NCBI RefSeq assembly: GCF_002127655.1
Contig: NZ_NEHB01000002.1
Span: forward strand, 105,672-169,671
Direction: 5' to 3'
Source: Janthinobacterium sp. GW456P
GTDB lineage: Bacteria > Pseudomonadota > Gammaproteobacteria > Burkholderiales > Burkholderiaceae_D
Length of the DNA stretch: 64,000 bases
Positions 27,269-35,785 of this stretch are shown in pieces; the stretch's first letter is position 1; every line of letters starts with the position of its first letter. The notes beneath the pieces are model-generated. The model saw only the letters and a list, made by a program, of their open reading frames with translations, did not search any database and had not been told where the DNA came from. The position numbers and the translations under genes were made by a program.

Positions 27269-30200
27269 CCGTTTTATCGCCACCTGCTGCCAGCGGCGCG
27301 GTATCGTCTGGCTGGTGCTGCTGTTCGTCGCCGTCTACGGCGTCTACTGCTGGAAGCAGCTGCCCATCGAAGCCTATCCCGACATCGCCGACGTTACCTC
27401 GCAGATCGTCACGCAGGTGCCGGGCCTGGGCGCCGAGGAAATCGAGCAGCAGATCACCATTCCGCTCGAACGTGCCCTGCTCGGCACGCCCGGCATGCAC
27501 GTGCTGCGCACGCGCAGCCTGTTCGCCCTGTCGCTGATCACCGTGGTGTTCGAGGATGGCAGCGACGGCTACTTCACGCGCGAGCGGCTGCAGGAGCGCC
27601 TGGCCAGCGTGAACCTGCCGTACGACGCCAAGCCGGGGCTCGATCCCTACACCTCGCCCACGGGCGAGATCTACCGCTACACCTTGGAATCGACAACACG
27701 CTCCCTGCGCGAACTGTCCGAGCTGCAGTTCTGGACCGTGATCCCGCGCCTGCAGCAGGTGCGCGGCGTGGCCGACGTCAGCAATTTTGGCGGCCTGACG
27801 ACGCAGTTCATGCTGGAACTCGATCCCGCAAAACTGGACAGCTACGGCTTCTCGCTGGCGCAGGTGAAGGACGCCATCAACGCCAACAACATCAGCGGCG
27901 GCGGCAGCGTCATCGACCGCGGCCAGCAATCGTACGTGGTGCGCGGCGTGGGCCTGCTGCATTCGCTCGACGACATGGGCAATGTCGTCGTCAGCGGCAA
28001 GGACGGCGTACCCGTGCTGGTGAAGGACCTGGGCAAGCTCGCCTACGGCAACGTGGAGCGGCGCGGCATCCTGGGCAAGGACGACAACCCGGACACCATC
28101 GAAGGCATCACCCTGCTGCTGAAGGATTTCAATCCATCCGAAGCGCTGGCCGGCATCCATGCGGCCGTCGACGACCTGAATGCCAACGTACTGCCGAAGG
28201 ACGTCAAGGTCGTGCCCTACCTGGACCGCAGCTCGCTGATCGACGCCACCCTGCACACGGTGGGATTTACCCTGGGCGAAGGCATGCTGCTCGTCGCCTT
28301 GGTGCTGCTGCTGTATCTGGGCAGCCCGCGCGCGGCCGCCCTCGTCGCGCTGACGATTCCGCTGGCCCTGCTGATCGCCTTCATCTTCATGCACCATTTT
28401 AAGATTCCCGCCAATTTGCTGTCCTTGGGGGCGATCGACTTCGGCATCCTCGTCGACGGTTCCGTGGTGGTGCTGGAAAACATGCTGCGCCGCCGAGAAC
28501 GGGAGCAGGAACGGCCCCTCACGCTGCAGGATGCCATCGAGGCGACCTTGCAGGTGGCGCGCCCCATCATGTTCGGCATGGCCGTCATCATCGCCGCCTA
28601 TCTGCCCCTGTTTGCCTTCCAGCGCATCGAGTACAAGCTGTTCTCGCCGATGGCGTATGCGGTGGGCGCTGCGCTCGTCGGTGCGCTGGTGGTGGCGCTG
28701 GTGCTGATTCCGGGCCTGGCCTGGCTGGCCCTGCGCAAGCCGCGCCGCACCTTCCATAACCGCGCGCTGGACAAGCTGGCGGGCGCGTATGGCCGCTTCC
28801 TCGAACGCATGGTGGGCAGGAAGCGCTGGGTGGCGATGGCGTGCGCGGGATCGCTCGCAGCGCTTGCCATCCTGGGCGGCAGCATCGGCCGCGACTTCCT
28901 GCCTTACCTCGATGAGGGTTCGCTGTGGCTGCAGGTGCAGATGCCGCCCGGGATCACGCTGGACAAGGCGTCGGAGATGGCCGGCGAACTGCGGCGCGCA
29001 GCGCTGGAATTCCCGGAAGTGTCGACCATCGTCACGCAGACGGGGCGCAACGACGACGGCACCGATTACTGGACGCCGTCGCACATCGAGGCCAGCGTGG
29101 GACTGCATCCGTATTCAAGCTGGAAGTCGGGCATGAGCAAGCAGCAGCTGATCGCGAAAATGCACGAGCGCTTCGCCCGCCTGCCCGGCATGACGGTGGC
29201 CTTCATGCAGCCGATTATCGACGGCGTGCAGGATAAATTGTCGGGCGCGCACAGCGACCTGACGGTAAAAATCTTCGGCAACGACCTTGATGAAGTGCGC
29301 CGCATCGCCGGCAAGGTGGCACATGTCCTGAAGACTGTGCCCGGCGCCTCCGACGTGGCGGTCGACGTGGAGCCGCCGCTGCCCAACCTGAAGGTGGAAC
29401 TGGACCGCGCGAAGGCGGCCCGCTACGGCATCAATGCGGCCGACGTGGCCGACCTGATTGCCACCGGCATCGGCGGCGCACCCATCGGCCAGGTCTACGT
29501 GGGCGAAAAAAGCTACGACATCGCCGTGCGCTTCCCGCCCGCCACGCGTTCCAGCCCCGACGCCATCGCCAGCCTGAAACTCACGGCCGCCAACGGCGCC
29601 AGGATCCCGCTGGCGCAGGTGGCCAGCATCAGCACCACCTCGGGCGAAAGCGTGATCGTGCGCGAAATGGGGCGGCGCCACATCATCGTGCGCCTGAATG
29701 CCCGCGGACGCGACCTGGCCGGTTTCCTGGCCGAAGCGCGCCCGCTGGTGGCGCAAGCCGTGGCCGACGAGCACCAGCGCATCAACGTCGAATGGGGCGG
29801 CCAGTTCGAAAACCTGCAGCGCGCGCAAAGCCGCTTGGCCCTGATCCTGCCGATGACCCTGGGGGCCATGTTCCTGCTGCTGTTTGGGCAGTTCCGCAAC
29901 CTGCGCCAGCCCGCGCTGGTCTTGCTGGCCGTGCCGCTGGCCATGCTGGGCGGCCTGGCCGCGCTGCACCTGCGCGGCATGACCCTGAATGTGTCGAGCG
30001 CCGTCGGTTTCATCGCCCTGTTCGGCGTGGCCGTGCTGAATGCCGTGCTGATGCTGGCACAGATCAACCGCTTGCGCGCCGACGAGGGAAAAAGCTTGCG
30101 CGACGCCGTGCTCGAAGGCGCGCGCGACCGCATGCGCCCCGTGCTGATGACGGCCACCGTGGCCGCCCTGGGGCTGACGCCGGCCATGCTGGCCACTAGC

Positions 30201-30365
30201 CTGGGCAGCGACGTGCAGCGCCCGCTGGCCACCGTGGTGGTGGGCGGCCTGGTGACGGCGACGGCACTGACCCTGCTGCTGTTGCCGGCCCTGTATTACC
30301 TGATCGAGGCGCACATACAACGACGCCGGATCGATACCGAAGGAGTGAACCATGACACGTTTTAA
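27261..30365 (+). CDS. Heavy-metal efflux RND pump (CusA/CzcA family)
   Basis: This 1034-residue pump shows the HME signature in TM4, AIDFGILVDGSVVVLEN, with the acidic residues needed for proton transfer. The start, MIDRFIATCCQRRGIVWLVLL, and PIEAYPDIADV and the GLxxExVExQ-like segment are CzcA/CusA features. It exports a divalent or monovalent metal ion from periplasm or cytosol through the adaptor and the TolC-like channel encoded on either side. The VDGSVVVLEN variant differs from what I recall of canonical Zn/Co/Cd (CzcA) and Cu/Ag (CusA) pumps, so I leave the metal open. It overlaps both neighbours (8 and 14 bp). Confidence 0.93.
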   Translation: MIDRFIATCCQRRGIVWLVLLFVAVYGVYCWKQLPIEAYPDIADVTSQIVTQVPGLGAEEIEQQITIPLERALLGTPGMHVLRTRSLFALSLITVVFEDGSDGYFTRERLQERLASVNLPYDAKPGLDPYTSPTGEIYRYTLESTTRSLRELSELQFWTVIPRLQQVRGVADVSNFGGLTTQFMLELDPAKLDSYGFSLAQVKDAINANNISGGGSVIDRGQQSYVVRGVGLLHSLDDMGNVVVSGKDGVPVLVKDLGKLAYGNVERRGILGKDDNPDTIEGITLLLKDFNPSEALAGIHAAVDDLNANVLPKDVKVVPYLDRSSLIDATLHTVGFTLGEGMLLVALVLLLYLGSPRAAALVALTIPLALLIAFIFMHHFKIPANLLSLGAIDFGILVDGSVVVLENMLRRREREQERPLTLQDAIEATLQVARPIMFGMAVIIAAYLPLFAFQRIEYKLFSPMAYAVGAALVGALVVALVLIPGLAWLALRKPRRTFHNRALDKLAGAYGRFLERMVGRKRWVAMACAGSLAALAILGGSIGRDFLPYLDEGSLWLQVQMPPGITLDKASEMAGELRRAALEFPEVSTIVTQTGRNDDGTDYWTPSHIEASVGLHPYSSWKSGMSKQQLIAKMHERFARLPGMTVAFMQPIIDGVQDKLSGAHSDLTVKIFGNDLDEVRRIAGKVAHVLKTVPGASDVAVDVEPPLPNLKVELDRAKAARYGINAADVADLIATGIGGAPIGQVYVGEKSYDIAVRFPPATRSSPDAIASLKLTAANGARIPLAQVASISTTSGESVIVREMGRRHIIVRLNARGRDLAGFLAEARPLVAQAVADEHQRINVEWGGQFENLQRAQSRLALILPMTLGAMFLLLFGQFRNLRQPALVLLAVPLAMLGGLAALHLRGMTLNVSSAVGFIALFGVAVLNAVLMLAQINRLRADEGKSLRDAVLEGARDRMRPVLMTATVAALGLTPAMLATSLGSDVQRPLATVVVGGLVTATALTLLLLPALYYLIEAHIQRRRIDTEGVNHDTF

Positions 30366-31629
30366 TGTACTGCTGGCGGCCTGGCTGATCGCGCCATGCG
30401 CCATTGCCGCCCCCTTGAGCTTCGAGACCTATTTGTCAGCGGTGGAGAGCCACAGCCTGGAACTGCAGGCGCAGCAGGAAGACATCGTCTCGGCCAAGGC
30501 GGGCATCGGCATCGCCGGCCTGCGTCCCGATCCCGAATTCACGCTGGGCGCCACGCGCGAAACCGTGCGCAGCGTCGAGCACCGTCCCGTCACGTGGAAC
30601 CCTGCCCTCAGCATGGCCATCGAGACGGGCGGCAAGCGCGCCGCGCGCTTGAAGGCGGCGCACAGCCATGTCGCGCTGGCCGAGGAAACGGTGGCCGGCT
30701 TCAAGAGCGAACTGTATGGCACGGCCGCCGCCGCGTTCACGGAAGCGTGCCGCACGCGCGAGGTCCTCGCGCGCAAGCAGCAGACCATGGCGGCCCTGTC
30801 GAAAATCGTCGAGGCGAACGCCGTGCGGCGCAAGGCGGGCGACGTGGGCGGTATCGAGCTGCTGCAGTCGCGCGTGGAACGCGACCAGTTCCAGGCCGAA
30901 TTGGCGCAGGCGCGCAGCGAGGCGGACAGCGCCATGTTGAATTTGTCGCCCCCCTTGGGCCGCCAGTTCGACAGCCTGTTTCCGGACGCGCAGCTGGCCT
31001 GCGACTTCGCCACGCAGGAAAACAGGGATGCCGCGGTGCTGGTGCCGCAGGCGCTCGAGGCGCGCAGCGACGTGCGCATCGCCCGCGCCACCGTGGACAA
31101 TCTGCGCGACGGCGCGGCGCTGGTGCGCGCCAACCGCTCGGTCGACCCGACCGTCACCGTGGGCCTGGCCGCCGCGCGCGGCTACCATGACGGCTTTGAC
31201 GCCAGCGGCAATCCCGTCGACGGCGCGCCCCGTTCGCGCGCGCTATCCATCTCGCTGGCCATTCCCATCCCCCTGTCGCGGCGCGACAAGGGCGACATCG
31301 TGCAGGCCGAAGCGGGCGTGACGCAAGCGATGCTGGCCCTGCGCCAGGCGGAACTGCAGGCGGAAACGCAGGTGCGCACGGCACAGCGGCAGCTGCGTGC
31401 GGCGCAGGACAGGCTGGCACGCTACCGCGACGGCGTGCTGGTGGACGCGCAAAAGGTGGTCGACGGCATGCGCCTGTCCTACTTCAGTGGCAATGCCTCG
31501 CTGCTGGAATGGCTGGCGGCGCAGCGTTCGGCCGATGAGGCGTATCAGGGCTATGTGCAGGCGCGCGCCGATGCGGCCATCGCCAGCACGCAGCTGCAAC
31601 TGGCGATCGGCCAGCGGCCGCGCTTGTAG
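30352..31629 (+). CDS. TolC-family outer-membrane efflux channel (CzcC/CusC type)
   Basis: The 425-residue protein begins with a Sec signal peptide (MTRFNVLLAAWLIAPCAIAAPLS) and consists of two TolC-type repeats rich in long helices, with characteristic R-P-D-P-E-F-T-L near residue 60 and ALSISLAIPIPLSRRDKGDI near residue 295. There is no lipobox cysteine. It should form the trimeric exit duct for the CusA/CzcA-type pump and overlaps that gene by 14 bp. A strong hairpin follows its stop. Confidence 0.9.
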   Translation: MTRFNVLLAAWLIAPCAIAAPLSFETYLSAVESHSLELQAQQEDIVSAKAGIGIAGLRPDPEFTLGATRETVRSVEHRPVTWNPALSMAIETGGKRAARLKAAHSHVALAEETVAGFKSELYGTAAAAFTEACRTREVLARKQQTMAALSKIVEANAVRRKAGDVGGIELLQSRVERDQFQAELAQARSEADSAMLNLSPPLGRQFDSLFPDAQLACDFATQENRDAAVLVPQALEARSDVRIARATVDNLRDGAALVRANRSVDPTVTVGLAAARGYHDGFDASGNPVDGAPRSRALSISLAIPIPLSRRDKGDIVQAEAGVTQAMLALRQAELQAETQVRTAQRQLRAAQDRLARYRDGVLVDAQKVVDGMRLSYFSGNASLLEWLAAQRSADEAYQGYVQARADAAIASTQLQLAIGQRPRL

Positions 31630-31652
31630 CGGGGGAAGGGAAAACGAGTGGA

Positions 31653-31679
31653 GACCGGCGCGGCCATGCCGCGCCGGTC
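31653..31679. terminator. Hairpin terminator between convergent genes
   Basis: GACCGGCGCGGC and GCCGCGCCGGTC form a perfect 12-bp stem with a 3-base loop. It lies between the convergent TolC-type gene and the small charged-protein gene and may act on both strands. No long T run follows on either side. Confidence 0.6.
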
Positions 31680-31695
31680 GTCAGAAACAGGGGAA

Positions 31696-31899
31696 TTATT
31701 GCGGCTGGGTAGGAACGTCGGTAGCGTCATCGGCCGCATCTGCGTCACTCTCATCCGCTTCCGGCTCGGCCCCCTCTTCGCCATCGGCCGGCTTCGGATT
31801 GTTTTTCGCTTCCAGCTTGCGCCTGGCTTTTTCCTCGGCTTTCTTCTTCTTTTCCAGCTCTTTTTGCCGTTTTTCGTATTGGAAATTTGTCTTGGCCAT
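31696..31899 (-). CDS. Small highly charged protein (67 residues)
   Basis: The protein starts MAKTNFQYEKRQKELEKKKKAEEKARRKLEAK, a basic, coiled-coil-like helix, and ends in an acidic tail of Glu, Asp and Ala. AAAGAGG lies seven bases before the ATG, a good ribosome-binding site, and supports this strand over the overlapping plus-strand frame. I have an impression that proteins with this N-terminus are widespread in Burkholderiales, but I do not know a function. The split basic/acidic charge resembles small nucleic-acid or ribosome-associated proteins, which is only a suggestion. Confidence 0.75.
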   Translation of the reverse strand: MAKTNFQYEKRQKELEKKKKAEEKARRKLEAKNNPKPADGEEGAEPEADESDADAADDATDVPTQPQ

Positions 31900-31979
31900 T
31901 TACTACCTCTTTAGTTTTTAGATGTTACAGATAAGCATATAAGGCACATTATGACGTAGTTGAAGCAAACTCCAAATGT

Positions 31980-32897
31980 TTAGCCGCGCGGATGATGCTG
32001 CGCATGCAGCAGTTTCAGCCGTTCACGGGCCACATGCGTGTAAATCTGCGTCGTGGAAATATCGGAGTGACCCAGTAACAATTGCACAACGCGCAAGTCC
32101 GCACCATGGTTGAGCAAATGCGTGGCGAACGCGTGACGCAAGGTATGCGGCGACAGCGGCGCCGTGATGCCGGCGTTCAGCGCGTGTTTCTTGATGATGA
32201 CCCAGAACATTTGCCGCGTCATGGCGCCGCCGCGCCGCGTGACGAACAGCGCATCGTTCATCTGCCCGTCGAGGATGACGCCGCGCGCCTCTTTCAGGTA
32301 GCGCTCGATCCACAGCCGCGCCTGCTCACCGAACGGCACCAGGCGCGTCTTGCTGCCCTTGCCCGTGATGCGCAGCACGCCATCGTTGAGGCTCAGCTCC
32401 ACCGATTGCAAGTCGACCAGTTCGGACACGCGCAAGCCGCTCGCATACATGAGTTCGAGCATCGTGCGTTCGCGCAAGCCCAGCGGCGTGCTCACGTCGG
32501 GCGCCGCCAGCAGCGCTTCCACCTGCGCTTCGCTCAGGGTGTGCACGAAGCGCGCCGGCTGCTTGGCCGAGACCATCTTCAGGCACGGGTCGGCCGCGAT
32601 ATGCTTGTGCCGCAAGGCCAGCTGGTAAAAACGCTTGAGCACGGACAGCCGGCGGTTCGACGACGTCGCCTTGCTCTCGTCGTGGCGGGCGGCGAAATAC
32701 GCCTCGATGTCGGCCGTGGAGACCTCGTACAGGCCCTCGCGCCCGGGCCGCGCCACTTCCAGCCAGCGCGCGAACAAACGCATGTCGCGCCGGTAGGCAT
32801 CGAGCGAGTTTTTCGACAAGCCGTCTTCCAGCCACAGGCTGTCGCAGAATTCGTCGATCAGGGTAGCGTTGTCGGGCGCCAGCAGACTGTTCATCAT
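31980..32897 (-). CDS. xerD: Site-specific tyrosine recombinase XerD
   Basis: The 305-residue protein has an N-terminal SAM-like core-binding domain (residues 10-100) and a catalytic domain with all tyrosine-recombinase residues: Arg in GLRVSELVDL, Lys in GKGSKTRLVPF, His-x-x-Arg in SPHTLRHAFATHLL, His in GHSDISTTQIY and the nucleophile Tyr in QIYTHV. It resolves chromosome dimers at dif together with XerC. The ATG overlaps the stop of the ogt-like gene (ATGA). The length matches XerD and it is not in a phage context, so the housekeeping role is likely. Confidence 0.93.
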   Translation of the reverse strand: MMNSLLAPDNATLIDEFCDSLWLEDGLSKNSLDAYRRDMRLFARWLEVARPGREGLYEVSTADIEAYFAARHDESKATSSNRRLSVLKRFYQLALRHKHIAADPCLKMVSAKQPARFVHTLSEAQVEALLAAPDVSTPLGLRERTMLELMYASGLRVSELVDLQSVELSLNDGVLRITGKGSKTRLVPFGEQARLWIERYLKEARGVILDGQMNDALFVTRRGGAMTRQMFWVIIKKHALNAGITAPLSPHTLRHAFATHLLNHGADLRVVQLLLGHSDISTTQIYTHVARERLKLLHAQHHPRG

Positions 32898-33394
32898 CGG
32901 TAGGCCGCCACGCCTTCATGCGCCAGCAGCCAGCGCTTGACGCCCAGGTGGAATCCCGTCGCATCGTCATGGTGGGCAAAGCCGCCCAGGCCGCCGGCAG
33001 CCGTGACCCGGTGGCAAGGGATTACCACGGGAAACCAGTTGGCACCGCAGGCCTGGCCCACGGCGCGCGGCGCCGAACCGATCAGGCGCGCCACGTCGCC
33101 ATAGGTGCGCACCTGGCCGCGCGGAATGCCGGCGATCGCTGCCCATACGCGTTGCTGGTAAGCGCTGCCCAAGCCCGCCAGCGGCAAGTCGAACGGCGCA
33201 TCGGGGTCGCGGAAATAGGCCGCCAGTTGTTCGCACGCCCGCTCGGAAACGGCATCCTGCGCGTCTTTCTCGGCAAAGTGCGGCGGCAGGTAGACCAGTT
33301 CGCATACCTGGCCATCCTGCGCGCGCACGCCCATGGCGCCGAACGGCGCGGCCACGATGGCGCTGAACAGTTCACTGCCCTGTTGTTTTTTCAT
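32894..33394 (-). CDS. ogt: Methylated-DNA-[protein]-cysteine S-methyltransferase (Ogt type)
   Basis: The protein (166 residues) has the MGMT active site VIPCHRVTAAGG with the acceptor Cys, the DNA-binding helix region (QQRVWAAIAGIPRGQVRTYGDVARLIG) and the C-terminal GGFAHHDDATGFHLGVKRWLLAHEG. It removes alkyl groups from O6-guanine by self-alkylation. It lacks the N-terminal Ada domain, so it is Ogt-like rather than Ada. I chose the ATG giving MKKQQGSELF; another ATG nine codons upstream is possible, and neither has a strong ribosome-binding site. It is translationally coupled to xerD. Confidence 0.9.
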   Translation of the reverse strand: MKKQQGSELFSAIVAAPFGAMGVRAQDGQVCELVYLPPHFAEKDAQDAVSERACEQLAAYFRDPDAPFDLPLAGLGSAYQQRVWAAIAGIPRGQVRTYGDVARLIGSAPRAVGQACGANWFPVVIPCHRVTAAGGLGGFAHHDDATGFHLGVKRWLLAHEGVAAYR

Positions 33395-33505
33395 CTGCTG
33401 ATCATTATTCAAGTGTGGCATATATACAACTTTCCGGCACCGGAAACCGCGTTACGGGAATTATGCACCGACTCCGGGCGTGCCGTCGGACGTTTCCCGC
33501 GCACG

Positions 33506-33531
33506 AAAAAAAAGCGCACCAGCCGGTGCGC
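33506..33531 (-). terminator. Canonical Rho-independent terminator (minus strand)
   Basis: On the minus strand GCGCACC-GGCT-GGTGCGC is followed by eight T. The stem has seven G/C-rich pairs and a four-base loop. It ends either the TRAP operon transcript, about 290 nt after the dctM stop, or an independent small RNA. Confidence 0.88.
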
Positions 33532-33755
33532 TTCAAATATTGCTTCACGTTCCCGGTCGTTTGGGTCCGCCGGTCCCGGCTTGTGGCCGCACGCAGCGAT
33601 AACTCAACAACTTCTGTGAAACGTGTGTCTCCTCAATAGATCCCCGGTATCAATACCGTTTTTATAGACCACTCCCCCACTAACCTTGTTGCCAATTCTG
33701 TCTTTCAGCCTTGCTACCGGGGCGCATATGGATATACGTGTTTCCCCTAAAGGCT
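33506..33755 (-). ncRNA. Candidate structured small RNA or long 3' UTR
   Basis: On the minus strand TATGAT (33765-33760) could be a -10 element; only a weak -35 (TCGATC) lies 17 bp upstream. A transcript from about 33755 would open with CAGCCTT, which pairs with AAGGCTG about 50 nt later and encloses a GGGG/CCCC stem. The perfect hairpin CGGTAT-TG-ATACCG comes next, and the RNA would end at the terminator at 33506-33531. A tiny frame of about 21 codons with an upstream GAGGAG is also present. It does not resemble 6S, tmRNA, RNase P or SRP RNA as far as I can tell. It may simply be the tail of the TRAP mRNA. Confidence 0.4.
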
Positions 33756-33819
33756 GCCCATCATAGCGCATTTATTCGGCAGGATCGACTTTTTTTGCGC
33801 CATGACGGGGACAACTGTT

Positions 33820-35100
33820 TTAGTTGTAAATTAAATTTGGCAGCCACAGCGAGATTTGTGGTACGTAGGTGATCAAGCCCAGGAAGGCCAGCATCGTCAG
33901 CAGCCACGGCATCACGGCCACGGTCAGCTCCGAGATGCCCATCTTGGTGATGCCGGACGCCACGTACAGGTTCAAGCCCACGGGCGGATGGCACATGCCC
34001 ACTTCCATGTTGACCACAATCAAAATGCCGAAGTGCACGGGATCGATGCCCAGCTTCATTGCGACGGGGAACAAAATCGGCGCCATGATCAGCACGATGG
34101 ACGACGGCTCCATGACGTTACCAGCCAACAACAACAGCACGTTGACCACCAGCAGGAAGCTGATCACGCCCAGGCCCTTGCCCGTGATCCATTCGGCCAT
34201 CGCTTGGGGGATGTTTTCGCTGGTCATCAGGAACGAGAACAGCACGGCATTGGTGATGATGTACAACAGCATCGCCGACATGGCGGCCGAATCGAGCAAG
34301 ACCTTGCCCACCTGCTTGATCTTCAAGTCCTTGTAGACAAAGACGGCGATGAAGAACGCGTACACGGCTGCCATGGCGGCCGCTTCCGTCGGCGTGAAAG
34401 CGCCCGAATAGATGCCGCCCATGACGATGACGATCAGCAGCAGGCCCCAGGCGCTCTTCTTGAACGTCACGAAGCGCTCGCCCCAGCTGGCCTTCTGCAT
34501 GCGCGGATAGTTGTGCTTGCGCGCCAGGAACCACGTGGTCAGGCCCAGCAGCATCGCCAGCATCATGCCCGGGATCACGCCCGCCATGAACAGCTTGCCC
34601 ACCGAGGTGTTGGTGCTGACGGAATACATCACCATCACGATCGATGGCGGGATCAGAATGCCCAGCGCGCCCGAGGTGGTGATCACGCCGGCGCCGAAAC
34701 CGCGCGGATAGCCCTGCTTGACCATGGCCGGCAGGATGATGGAGCCGATCGCCACCACGGTGGCGGGGCTGGAGCCGGAAACGGCGGCAAACAGCGCGCA
34801 GGCCATCACGCCGGCCAGCGCCAGGCCGCCATGCCAGTGGCCGACCATGGAGCTGGCGAAATTGATCATGCGCCGCGCCACCCCGCCATGCGTGAGGAAG
34901 TTGCCTGCCAAAATGAAGAACGGAATGGCCATGATTTCGAACTTCTCGATGCCCGTGAAAATCTTCAGGGCCACCGATTCGATGGGCACGCTGGTCATGG
35001 TAAACAGGAACGTCAATACCGTCAGGCCCAGCGAGATGGAGATCGGCATGCCGGTCAGCATCAGCGCCAGCAGCAATACAAAAATAATCAGCGCGTTCAT
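33820..35100 (-). CDS. dctM: TRAP transporter large permease (DctM family)
   Basis: The 426-residue protein has about 12 membrane helices. It shows the DctM family pattern, for example a start with NALIIFVLLLALMLTGMPISISLGL, a segment FFILAGNFLTHGGVARRMINFA, and later GVITTSGALGILIPPSIVMVMY and PPVGLNLYVASGI. It is the transport subunit of a tripartite ATP-independent periplasmic transporter driven by a Na+ or H+ gradient. Its start overlaps the small-permease stop by 4 bp. The neighbouring DctS/DctR-like pair suggests C4-dicarboxylates or a related organic acid. Confidence 0.93.
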   Translation of the reverse strand: MNALIIFVLLLALMLTGMPISISLGLTVLTFLFTMTSVPIESVALKIFTGIEKFEIMAIPFFILAGNFLTHGGVARRMINFASSMVGHWHGGLALAGVMACALFAAVSGSSPATVVAIGSIILPAMVKQGYPRGFGAGVITTSGALGILIPPSIVMVMYSVSTNTSVGKLFMAGVIPGMMLAMLLGLTTWFLARKHNYPRMQKASWGERFVTFKKSAWGLLLIVIVMGGIYSGAFTPTEAAAMAAVYAFFIAVFVYKDLKIKQVGKVLLDSAAMSAMLLYIITNAVLFSFLMTSENIPQAMAEWITGKGLGVISFLLVVNVLLLLAGNVMEPSSIVLIMAPILFPVAMKLGIDPVHFGILIVVNMEVGMCHPPVGLNLYVASGITKMGISELTVAVMPWLLTMLAFLGLITYVPQISLWLPNLIYN

Positions 35101-35669
35101 GCCTTGGCTCCTTTTTCTTCCGCCGTCAGTTCATCTTCCAGGCCCTCGACATGCGAGTGGTCGTGTTTCGGCAAGGCGCCCGTTTTGATGAAATGCACCA
35201 TTACCTGTAGGAAACGGAAGCACATCAGGTAGGAACCGAGCGGCACGGCCAGGTAGACCAGCCACATGGGGATTTCCATGTCGGCCGAAGTCTGGTCCGT
35301 GTGGCCAATCGACCACACAAAGCTGGCGCCCAGGGTGCCGACGATGCCCGTAAACAGGGCGCCGGCGGCCAGGCCGAAGACGATGAAACGATTGCGCCAG
35401 CGCGGGTTCATGCGGTTGATCAGGACGTCGACGCCCACGTGGATGCCCGTGCGCACGCCATACGCGGCGCCGAACTTGGCCATCCAGACGAACATGTAGA
35501 TGCACAGTTCCTGGGCCCAGCTGGTATTGATTTGAATCAGGAAGTCTTGCAGGCCGGGGATGGGCAAGCCTGCCAGGTAGCGGTGCACGACCGCGACGAA
35601 AATGATGAAGGTGGCGGCGCCCATCAGGGACGCGATCAGCCACTCTTCCAGGTGATCCAGAAATTTCAT
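35097..35669 (-). CDS. dctQ: TRAP transporter small permease (DctQ family)
   Basis: This 190-residue protein has four membrane helices and the DctQ start MKFLDHLEEWLIASLMGAATFIIFVAVVHRYL, with the conserved SWAQELCIYMFVWMAKFGAAYGVR segment. It forms the membrane complex with DctM. The C-terminal 30 residues are charged (HDHSHVEGLEDELTAEEKG) and cytoplasmic. The length is typical. About 115 bp separate it from the binding-protein gene. Confidence 0.92.
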   Translation of the reverse strand: MKFLDHLEEWLIASLMGAATFIIFVAVVHRYLAGLPIPGLQDFLIQINTSWAQELCIYMFVWMAKFGAAYGVRTGIHVGVDVLINRMNPRWRNRFIVFGLAAGALFTGIVGTLGASFVWSIGHTDQTSADMEIPMWLVYLAVPLGSYLMCFRFLQVMVHFIKTGALPKHDHSHVEGLEDELTAEEKGAKA

Positions 35670-35785
35670 GGTGGACTTTCAAAGAATGCGGGTACGCTGG
35701 CACCCGCGCAGGACGCGCAGGTGCCGTTGCTACAGAAAGACAGGGATGCCCCTGACAGCGGCGCCGGGTGGCGCGGCCAGCGCGA

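Larger units (their letters stand above)
33395..33819. other. 425-bp gene-free stretch upstream of ogt
   Basis: I find no convincing protein gene here. It holds a canonical minus-strand terminator (33506-33531), a possible small RNA upstream of it (to about 33755), a perfect CGGTAT-TG-ATACCG hairpin near 33645-33658 and, near the TRAP gene end, a short ACAACT/AGTTGT stem at 33811-33827. Confidence 0.6.

Noticed and set aside
31648..31914. Plus-strand frame over the small charged-protein gene
   Set aside because: The minus-strand gene has a good ribosome-binding site and a plausible coiled-coil protein, while the plus frame starts within the terminator hairpin and is low complexity.
33506..33755. 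6S RNA, tmRNA, RNase P RNA or SRP RNA
   Set aside because: The 5' and 3' ends do not pair as in 6S RNA, there is no CCA end or tag frame as in tmRNA, and the conserved cores of the other two are absent.
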